From Xestospongia bergquistia (Eukaryota; Porifera; Demospongiae; Haplosclerida; Petrosiidae), in contig OZ014413.1 of the NCBI GenBank assembly GCA_963965975.1, forward strand, positions 126,501 through 190,500: a stretch of 64,000 nucleotides of DNA. Direction: 5' to 3'. The notes under the pieces are model-generated. The model made no database searches. It saw only the letters and a program-made list of their open reading frames with translations, and was not told where the DNA came from. The position numbers and the translations under genes were made by a program. How positions within the stretch are numbered: the first letter of the stretch is position 1; each line of letters begins with the position of its first letter. Below are positions 55,635 to 64,000 of the stretch, piece after piece.

Positions 55635-56981
55635 ATGCCCGCAATGTACTTCACTTTCTTTCGTGCTGGAGGCAGAAGGAAATTAACTAATGGATTGTTA
55701 GTCTTAGCCGGAGTGTCAGTAGTAACTACGTGTATCGTTTTCTCGAAGTTAACTAATTTGGATTTAAAAACAAGACATGTTTGTCTCACCGCTCCAGTGT
55801 TGTATCTACCATTAATCGAACCGGCTATCAACGCGTCTTGTCAACGATTATTTGATGGAGATAAAAATGAAACACAGCGTATTAGACAATTTTTAAAATC
55901 TTGGATACCTCCAAATGATAATGAAACTATTGAGTCAATCAAGGTGTGCCAATATATTAAGACGGATTTTATGGATAACTTTTACATATCTGAAACAGAG
56001 AGGAACTTTCCTTTAGCTTTTCAAATGCCCATATATTATCAAAAGAACCTCCTACTACAACATATTCGTCTACTCAAGTACTTGTATCGTCCACATAACA
56101 TATACTGTATTCATATTGATAAAAAATCTCCAAAATGGTGGACAGATGGATTGAGACAATTTACAAAGTGTTTCAATAACATCTTTATATCTACAAAACA
56201 AGTACGTGTTGTTTATGGATCAGTATCAATATTAGATGCTCATTTAAGTTGTTTAAAAGATCTTGTTAATATCACAGTAGATTGGAGATATGTTATAACG
56301 CTCAACTCACCAGAGATACCTCTAGTCACTAACAAAGAAATGGTGGATACCCTCATAAAGATGAATGGCACCAACATCATGACTGTTTATGATGATGTGT
56401 TTACTGAGAAAGGTAACGCATATAAATGGTTATGGCATAAACAAATTGTTGATAGACATTATCATATAAGATACATAGGATCTGAACTAGGTCCTATACC
56501 ATATAATCTGACTGTATACAAGTCAGCAGAATCTGTTAACAGTGCAATGAGTAGAGACTTTGTGAAATTCATAGTTACTGATAAGAGAGCATTAGCTTTA
56601 AGAGAACGTCTAGAATATGTTAATGCTGCTGAAGAATTCTTTTTCGCTACCTTAAATAAAATGGAAGATGCTCCTGGCAACCATCATACATTAAAGAAAA
56701 ATGCCAAGATGCCTATTGTATCAAGAGCATTTTGGAACATTTACCCTAAGAAAACAGAATGTATTGAAAGGTATTTCATTCATAGTATCTGTATACTTAG
56801 TGTTAGTGATCTTCCATACTTGAAGAATGTTCCAAATACATGGTTTTTTAATAAGTATCGTATTGACTATGATCATGTAGTGATGGATTGTATGGAGGAA
56901 CTGTTATTAAAAAAACATTTTAGAGAATATGAAGTAGACTGTATTATTAAAAAATCAATACAAAATGATCATAAGTTTTAA
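55635..56981 (+). CDS. GT14 glycosyltransferase, array gene 6 (MPAMYF type)
   Basis: Single exon, 448 aa. N-terminus MPAMYFTFFRAGGRRKLTNG and anchor as in genes 3 and 4, with a 4-residue deletion in the stem (LPLIEP in place of LRRTPLIDP). Loop TVYDDVFTEKGNAYKWLWHKQIVD as in gene 3. The C-terminal RAFWNIYPKKTEC is the same but the tail is EYEVDCIIKKSIQNDHKF instead of the EHAIDNGSLVNFDF of gene 3. The catalytic-Glu segment reads NAAEEFFFATLNKM. It looks like an MPAMYF gene with a different 3' end. Confidence 0.85.
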   Translation: MPAMYFTFFRAGGRRKLTNGLLVLAGVSVVTTCIVFSKLTNLDLKTRHVCLTAPVLYLPLIEPAINASCQRLFDGDKNETQRIRQFLKSWIPPNDNETIESIKVCQYIKTDFMDNFYISETERNFPLAFQMPIYYQKNLLLQHIRLLKYLYRPHNIYCIHIDKKSPKWWTDGLRQFTKCFNNIFISTKQVRVVYGSVSILDAHLSCLKDLVNITVDWRYVITLNSPEIPLVTNKEMVDTLIKMNGTNIMTVYDDVFTEKGNAYKWLWHKQIVDRHYHIRYIGSELGPIPYNLTVYKSAESVNSAMSRDFVKFIVTDKRALALRERLEYVNAAEEFFFATLNKMEDAPGNHHTLKKNAKMPIVSRAFWNIYPKKTECIERYFIHSICILSVSDLPYLKNVPNTWFFNKYRIDYDHVVMDCMEELLLKKHFREYEVDCIIKKSIQNDHKF

Positions 56982-57359
56982 ATTACTAATTTTTTTTGAT
57001 TTTTGTAGGACTATCACTTTTTATATTGCTTATTATTTAATTCCAAATTTTGTTTCAATGAAATAGTATAAAAATAAATACACTCAATTATTGTACAATC
57101 AGTTTTTGTCTATTATCTTATAATTATTAAATATTCTAGTTTATATTCATGTTGCTACTTTAAATGAATTGAAATATGATACAGTCTCGTTCACAGACTT
57201 TCCAGAGAGAAATTACTTTTCTCTCTCAGTGGTATGTCTGACCTGTCCAGGAGCCACACACACTGCAAGTATTTTAATAATTAATATTTTAGTCATATCT
57301 ATTACAGAACCCCACCCACGTGGGCGACCTTAGGCGATTTCTCTTATTTATAACATGCC

Positions 57360-58784
57360 ATGTCAGGTATGACTCTAATTTCTAAGTATTGTATATATTA
57401 GTTAATATTTATAATTATAGAGGTAAGACAGTTTGTTTTGAGGTGTATTCTTTTAGCTTGTGTTATCGTTCTCACCTTGTATCTGATATTTATTAAGTAT
57501 GCCACTCCTCTTGTTAGTCTAATTTCAACTGTTATATTTGCTGAAACTGATCATAACAATAACTCACTTAATTGTACAGCTCCTAAATTCTATCCACAAG
57601 TACATCTCTTACAATATCTCACTCCTTCAATGAATTCATCTTGTAAACGATTATTTAAAGGAGATAAGAAAGAAAGACGAAGAATCCGTAAGATTTTAAA
57701 GTCTTGGAAACCACCTACTGACAAAGAAACAATGAACTCCTTGACAAATTGCTTGTTAACCAAGACAGATTTTTTGGATAACTTTTACATATCTGAAACA
57801 GAGAGGAACTTTCCTTTAGCTTTTCAAATGCCCATATATTATCAACAAAACTTTTTACTACAACATATTCGTCTACTCAAGTACTTGTATCGTCCACATA
57901 ACATATACTGTATTCATATTGATAAAAAATCTCCAAAATGGTGGACAGATGGATTGAGACAATTTACAAAGTGTTTCAATAACATCTTTATATCTACAAA
58001 ACAAGTACGTGTTGTTTATGGATCAGTATCAATATTAGATGCTCATTTAAGTTGTTTAAAAGATCTTGTTAATGTCACAGTAGATTGGAGATATGTTATA
58101 ACTCTCAACTCACCAGAGATACCTCTAGTCACTAACAAAGAAATGGTGGATACCCTCATAAAGATGAATGGTACCAACATCATGACTGTTTATGACGATG
58201 TGTTTACTGAGAAAGGTAACGCATATAAATGGTTATGGCATAAACAAATTGTTGATAGACAATATCATATAAGATACATAGGATCTGAATTAGGTCCTAT
58301 ACCATATAATCTGACTGTATACAAGTCAGCAGAATCTGTTAACAGTGCAATGAGTAGAGACTTTGTGAAATTCATAGTTACTGATAAGAGAGCATTAGCT
58401 CTAAGAGAACGTCTAGAATATGTTAATGCTGCTGAAGAATTCTTTTTCGCTACCTTAAATAAAATGGAAGATGCTCCTGGCAATCATCATATGTTAAAGA
58501 AAAATGTCAATATGCCTATTGTATCAAGAGCATTTTGGAACATTTACCCTAAGAAAACAGAATGTATTGAAAGGTATTTCATTCATAGTATCTGTATACT
58601 TAGTGTTAGTGATCTTCCATACTTGAAGAATGTTCCAAACACATGGTTTTTTAATAAGTATCGTATTGACTATGATCATGTAGTGATGGATTGTATGGAG
58701 GAACTGTTATTAAAAAAACATTTTAGAGAATATGAAGTAGACTGTATTATTAAAAAATCAATACAAAATGATCATAACTTTTAA
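57360..58784 (+). CDS. GT14 glycosyltransferase, array gene 7 (hybrid)
   Basis: Microexon ATGTCAG (57,360-57,366) plus exon 57,421-58,784, 456 aa, MSEVRQFVLRCILLACVIVLTLY.... The N-terminal tail, anchor, stalk (one ETDHNN unit) and the KKERRRIRKILKSWKPPTD stretch are those of gene 1. The loop (TVYDDVFTEKGNAYKWLWHKQIVD), RAFWNIYPKKTEC segment and IIKKSIQNDHNF tail are those of gene 6, almost base for base. It is therefore a recombinant of two array types, with the switch within the shared central block. Confidence 0.88.
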
Positions 58785-59106
58785 ATTATTAATTTTTTTG
58801 ATTTTTGTAGGACTATCACTTTTTATATTGTTTATTATTTAATTCCAAATTTTGTTTCAATGAAATAATATGCAAATAAATACCCTCAATTATTGTACAA
58901 TCAGTTTTTGTCTATTATCTTATAATTATTAAATATTCTAGTTTATATTCATGTTGCTACTTTAAATGAATTGAAATATGATACAGCAGTGGTATGTCTG
59001 ACCTGTCCAGGAGCCACACACACTGCAAGTATATTTTAGTCATATCTATTACAGAACCCCACCCACGTTGGTGACCTTAGGTGATTTCTCTTATTTATAA
59101 CATGCC

Positions 59107-60038
59107 ATGTCAGGTATGACTCTAATTTCTAAGTATTGTATATATTAGTTAATATTTATAATTATAGAGGTAAGACAGTTTGTTTTGAGGTGTATTCTGT
59201 TAGCTTGTATTTTCATTCTCACCTTGTATCTAATATTTATTAAGTATGCCACTCCTCTTGTTAGTCCAATTTCAACTGATCTATTTGCTGAAACTGATCA
59301 TAACAATACCATCTATGAAAACACACTTAAATGTAGTACTCCTAAATTCTATCCACAAGTACATCTCTTACAATATCTCACTCCTTCAATGAATTCATCT
59401 TGTAAACGATTATTTAAAGGAGATAAGAAAGAAAGACGAAGAATCCGTAAGATTTTAAAGTCTTGGAAACCACCTACTGACAAAGAAACAATGAACTCCT
59501 TGACAAATTGCTTGTTAACCAAGACAGATTTTTTGGATAACTTTTGCATATCTGAAACAGAGAGGAACTTTCCTTTAGCTTTTCAAATGCCCATATATTA
59601 TCAACAAAACTTTTTACTACAACATATTCGTCTACTCAAGTACTTGTATCTTGATAAGATGAATGGTATTAATATCATGCCTAGGGGCAATGATGCTATG
59701 AAGAATAGGAACAAAGGTCAAAACCTATGGTTATGGCGTAAGCAGATTGAAAGTCCAGAGAAAAATAGTGTATACTTCATTAAAAAAAGACTAGGTCCTA
59801 TACCATATAATCTTCATGTATATGTGGCAAGCATAAATCAAAATGCCTTGAAAGATACATTGTTCGTTTGTTTTGTATACAAAGTGCTATTCCATATTTG
59901 AGGAATCTTTCAGATGTATGGTTCTTAAACAAGTATTATATTGACTATGATCATGTAGTGATGGATTGTATGGAAGAACTGTTACTAAAGAAACATTTTA
60001 AAGAATATGAAGTAGACTGTATTAAATCATTATCGTAG
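59107..60038 (+). pseudogene. GT14 pseudogene, recombinant with internal deletions
   Basis: Microexon ATGTCAG (59,107-59,113) and exon 2 from 59,168 give a gene-1-type N-terminus. After LLKYLY the sequence jumps over about 330 bp of the shared block to KMNGINIMPRGNDAMKNRNKG, the gene-5-type loop. A second deletion after LHVYV removes the segment with the catalytic Glu and shifts the frame. The KCLERYIVR...VVMDCMEELLLKKH tail continues in another frame to 60,038. The frame stops at 59,901 and the protein would be inactive. Confidence 0.9.
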
Positions 60039-60677
60039 GTTATTGGACTTTTCAAAAAAAATGTTTTTGTAACTATATTGGTCTACCTGACCGTTTATTT
60101 AATGGTAGTGTCAGTGTTAATTAGAACAATGTATTTTAATGAGAATTTAATATTATATTGTAGAACCTTAAGTATAAGAGTTTAAATGTCTTAATTTCAC
60201 ATTAAAGGTCAATATAAATGCATTCTAGGTTATACTATTTCTTTCAGACATTATATAACAACATTTTGTTACAGTTTTTTGCCTTTGAATATCAACAATT
60301 AAGAGGATTCCTGAAACCAATCTCTCAGCAAATAACTTACTATATACAAGTTAATGTGAATTTTAATATCACAAATATATATTAAATAATAGAGTGTATT
60401 TATTTCTATAATTGTCATAGTATCTGTGAAGAAGAAAGATATTTTTTAAGGTGGTGACTGATTCACACAGTTGTGTGCCGTTACCAAGGTTATACACAAA
60501 GATTATTACTGTTGCCTTGAACAGTTTGTTCATTAACAACCAGTTAGTTCCTGGACGTAACACGCTTTATGTAAAGAGGGCGTGCTCGGACGCCCAGTTG
60601 CTTAATGTCCTCTGATGCCTTGAAGCATAACAAACTAAGATTATAGGGACTTAATAGTTATTGTTTTAAGAATTACA
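60039..60677. other. Spacer and promoter region before GT14 gene 8
   Basis: AT-rich, with no gene. It is the paralogue of 52,840-53,528 and of the outer palindrome sequence (GACTGATTCACACAGTTGTGTGCCGTTACC near 60,455). It should contain the promoter of the MSSIKH-type genes. Confidence 0.55.
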
Positions 60678-62102
60678 ATGTCAAGTAAGCCAATTATAAT
60701 ATTATATATTCTAAGGGTTGTATAATCTCAACCATTTTCTATAGGTATAAAGCACTGTGTAAAAATATTTAAGTTGATAACTTGTATTGTTATTGTCTTT
60801 TCAACTCTAACAATATACCAAATACATCAGTTGAACATATCATATATTGATCCATATCTGTTTACTGATCTTAAGCTAAACATCGCAACTAACTGTGTTG
60901 CTCCTAAATTCTATCCACAAGTACATCTATTACAATATCTTAATCCCTCTATAAATGCTTCATGTGAACGATTATTTAAGGGAGACAAACAAGAAAGACA
61001 ACGAATTAGAAACGTTTTAAAATCTTGGAAACCTCCCAATGATACTGAAACAATTGAATTAATAAAGGATTGTCAACATATTAGGATAGAATTTATGGAT
61101 AACTTTTACATAACTGAAACAGAGAAGAACTTTCCTTTAGCTTTTGAAATGCCCATATATTATCAACAGAACTTCTTACTACAACATATTCGTCTACTCA
61201 AGTACTTGTATCGTCCACATAACATATACTGTATTCATGTTGATAAAAAATCTCCAAAATGGTGGACAGATGGATTGAGACAATTTACAAAGTGTTTCAA
61301 TAACATCTTTATATCTACAAAACAAGTACATATTGTTTATTGGTCTGTATCAATACTAGATGCTCATTTAAGTTGTTTAAATGATCTTGTAAATGTCACA
61401 GTAGATTGGAGATATGTTATAACTCTCAACTCACCAGAGATACCTCTAGTCACTAACAAAGAAATGGTAGATGTCCTCATAAAAATGAATGGCACTAATA
61501 TCATGACTAAGGGCAATGATGCTATGAAGAATAAGTACAAAGGTGAAAACCTATGGTTATGGCGTAAGCAGATTGAAAATCCAGAGAAAAATAGTGTATA
61601 CTTCACTAAAAAAAGACTAGGTCGTATACCATATAATCTTCATGTATATGTGTCAGCATCATCTGTTAACAGTGCAATGAGTAGAGACTTTGTCAAATTC
61701 ATAGTTACTGATAAGAGAGCATTAGCTTTAAGAGAACGTCTACAATATGTTCATGCTGCTGAAGAATTCTTTTTTGTTACTTTGAATGAGTTAAAAGATG
61801 CTCCTGGTAATCGTCATACAATAAAGAAAGGTATGACTATGCCTCTTGTAAGAAAAGTGGTATCAAAGCCATTTAATGGGAAGCATAAAGCAAAGTGCCT
61901 TGAAAGATATATTGTTCGTTCTTTTTGTATACAAAGTGCTAGTGATCTTCCATATTTGAGGAGTCTTTCAGATATATGGTTCTTAAACAAATATCGTATT
62001 GACTATGATCATGTAGTAATGGATTGTATGGAAGAACTGTTATTAAAGAAACATTTTAAAAAATATGAAGTAGACTGTATTAAATCATTATCATACACTT
62101 AA
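60678..62102 (+). CDS. GT14 glycosyltransferase, array gene 8 (MSSIKH type)
   Basis: Microexon ATGTCAA (60,678-60,684) joined to 60,745-62,102 gives MSSIKHCVKIFKLITCIVIVFSTLTIYQIH..., 454 aa; exon 2 alone has no ATG before the anchor. Stalk with NATNCVAPKFYPQ-like sequence, NASCERLFKGDKQERQRIRN, shared central block, loop TKGNDAMKNKYKGENLWLWRKQIEN and C-terminal VVSKPFNGKHKAKCLERY. The catalytic-Glu segment reads HAAEEFFFVTLNEL. One unusual residue is GRIPYNL where other members have GPIPYNL. It is the last gene of the array. Confidence 0.87.
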
Positions 62103-62789
62103 AATAACATTTTGTCATTTTAACCGTTGTCTTCGTTAATATTATACCGTAAGGCTTAAATATAAGAATTTAAATGTATTAATTTCATGTTAATGCTCAA
62201 TTAATATCACTCTAGACACTTCATTTATATAACATTTACATAATTATAGTAAGTTATTTGCTGAGAGATTGTAATATAATTTCAAGTGTCCTCTCATTTG
62301 TTGATATTTCAATAAGAAAAAATATAACAAGAAATAGTGTATCTTTGATAACCTGTTTTATTATACCATAGTTATTGGTAACAACAAGGATTATTATTAT
62401 TATTAGTTTTTAGTTTTAAACCACTTGGTTCATGAACAATTCTTTTTTTAGACAATCTATATATAAATCATACACAGTTGAATATTGTGTAACAATGAAA
62501 TAATAATGTCAGACAGTGTGTAGAATTTGTATATATATAATGTATTATTCACTTTAAATAGTAGATAGATTATATGGATGAGTACTTGGATGTGATGCAT
62601 TTGTCGCTAAAAATATTAAACATTCTTCGACATCCTGTGACCAAATGCCATAATATATAATTCATTGTTCTAGTGTATGGCTGTGCTTCTTTATAGCATT
62701 GAAATATGTTATGTTGAAGGGTGAAAAATAATGAGTATAATTATGATCATGAATATCGTTAATATCAGTAGGAGTGTCTGTATGTCATA
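62103..62789. other. Spacer between the GT14 array and SLC10A7
   Basis: The first 200 bp resemble other GT14 3' flanks. The rest is AT-rich single-copy sequence with no supported gene and presumably holds the SLC10A7 promoter. Confidence 0.5.
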
Positions 62790-64000
62790 ATGGTGTCTTC
62801 CAATGATAATGATACTAGTTGGTCTCTGTTGATGGAATTAAAGAAAAGATGGTTTTTAATTGCTATTGTATTAGTAATAATATCAGCTAATATCTATCCA
62901 AATTTAGGAGCAAAATATGGTGAGTTTATTATGAATGTTGAAATGAATATTGGTATCGAATTTAATGAGAGGGTGTGGTTTTAATACTCCACTTATTTTA
63001 CTAGGTCCTCTTAGACCAGAGATTACTATTAAATATATTGCTGTCTCTTTAATATTTTTTAACAGCGGACTATCACTTCAAACTGAGGTAAGATATATCA
63101 ATTTAGTAAACCTACCTGTAGTAAGTTTCATGTAGCCAGTCCCTTCCAAGAAGTGGGACTTTTTGAGAGAAGGGCTGGCTACATGAGACTAGTAATGGAT
63201 GCTGTACTAAAGTTAATAGATTAAAGTTCATTGTATTATTTTAAAGTTAGGTATTCCATTACATGTTCAATTAGTTAAGGCTCATATGCATACCATTTAT
63301 GGTAGTGATAATGTGTCATTATTAGGAGTTACAGCGAGCACTAGGTCAAGTCAAGCTACATCTTTTCATACAATGTTACACTCTTGTGTTAATACCACTT
63401 GCTATTTATCTGCTGGTACATCTACTAACACTCTTTGATATTGTGGAACCAGTATTTTTACAAGGGTAAGTTCTGAGGGCTTTAGTGGTCTGCTGGTAGA
63501 TCTAGACAATCTACTATGTTAACTCTTTATTGATCCACTGATATTGATCTTAATACTGTATTGATACACTAATATTAATATTAACACTCTATTGATCCCC
63601 TGATATTGATACTAACACTCTATTGATACACTAATATTGATATTAACACTCTATTATCAATAGTTTACAAGTAGTTGGATGTATGCCTCCTCCTGTCTCA
63701 TCAGCTGTCATCCTTACAAAATCTGTGGGTGGAAATGAGGTGGGTGTGGTTTTATCAGCAATCGTTACATATATATTATAGGCAGCTGCCATTTTTAATT
63801 CTGCTATGGGTAGTTTCTTGGGGATTGTTTTTACTCCTATTCTTCTTCTTGTTTTCGTATGTTAAACTTGTTTTATAAACCAGTTTGTTCTGATGAGTCT
63901 GTACCTCTAACAGGTCGGCACGACAACCACAATCCCATTCGCTTCTATTTTCACTCAACTCTCAATGACAGTACTTCTCCCTTTGATTCTAGGGCAAGTA
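62790..64000 (+). CDS. SLC10A7: SLC10A7 (sodium/bile-acid-cotransporter-like family member 7), 5' part
   Basis: Six in-phase exons: 62,790-62,919, 63,005-63,087, 63,326-63,465, 63,664-63,739, 63,782-63,856 and 63,914-63,997, giving the first 196 residues before a donor at 63,998. Family hallmarks appear in order: [95 protein letters not shown], then [24 protein letters not shown]. The family has about 340 aa and ten TM helices, so roughly 40% lies outside the window. SLC10A7 is a Golgi/secretory-pathway membrane protein linked to calcium homeostasis and glycosylation. Confidence 0.95.
63128..63186. repeat. Intronic hairpin in SLC10A7
   Basis: TCATGTAGCCAGTCCCTTC (63,128-63,146) pairs with GAAGGGCTGGCTACATGA (63,169-63,186) across a 22-nt loop, with one bulge or mismatch. 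It lies in intron 2. It is either a tiny palindromic MITE or a structured RNA; it is too short and isolated to decide. Confidence 0.7.
63515..63660. repeat. About 36-bp minisatellite in SLC10A7 intron 3
   Basis: Four degenerate units of the pattern CTATTGATACACTAATATTG followed by ATATTAACACT, ending at the acceptor of the exon at 63,664. Confidence 0.85.

Noticed and set aside
62140-62170. Another TACCGTAAGG MITE end downstream of GT14 gene 8
   Set aside because: No matching right end exists and the paralogous flank at 52,945 (GCCGTAGAACC) shows the string arises by point changes in ordinary flank sequence.

Overview
The window is nuclear DNA from an AT-rich, intron-dense animal genome. Introns are mostly 40-150 bp, with GT-AG borders and consistent phases, and the genes are animal orthologues packed closely on both strands: THADA, ASCC1, a P1B copper ATPase of the ATP7 type, SLC10A7 and GT14 (core-2/I-branching) glycosyltransferases. 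Compactness, base composition, a death-domain fragment and many small MITEs fit a demosponge such as Amphimedon. That assignment is an inference; nothing in the sequence proves it.

Layout. (1) 1-26,377: a tandem segmental duplication. Copy 1 (1-10,925) and copy 2 (13,535-23,634) each hold the 3' end of a coiled-coil gene, a death-domain fragment, a decayed nocturnin-like sequence, the N-terminal part of THADA and two small minus-strand genes. The unit also includes 10,926-13,534, so its period is about 12.7 kb. Copy 1 THADA stops after the exon ending at 7,950. Copy 2 THADA continues across a 5.2-kb intron to 28,843. That intron contains, on the opposite strand, a tandem family of small proteins with an N-terminal membrane anchor and PPxY motifs, which I do not recognise. 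(2) 28,949-30,112: intronless ASCC1 on the minus strand, convergent with THADA. (3) 30,453-62,102: a tandem array of GT14 glycosyltransferases, with eight intact genes and four pseudogenes. It is interrupted by a complete 22-exon ATP7 gene (37,785-43,388) and a broken ATP7 copy (47,998-50,699), which belong to a second, older and more eroded segmental duplication. (4) 62,790-64,000: the first six exons of SLC10A7, running off the right edge.

How the parts relate. The housekeeping genes act in tRNA methylation (THADA), alkylation repair and RNA processing (ASCC1), copper export (ATP7) and Golgi ion and glycan homeostasis (SLC10A7); the sequence shows no operon-like link between them. The locally expanding elements are the GT14 array and the nested PPxY family. 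The GT14 genes share a nearly invariant central block but mix different N-terminal, loop and C-terminal segments, as expected from unequal crossing-over and gene conversion. Four of the intact genes whose upstream region I checked need a 7-nt coding microexon to supply ATG. One GT14 pseudogene forms a palindrome of about 1.5 kb.
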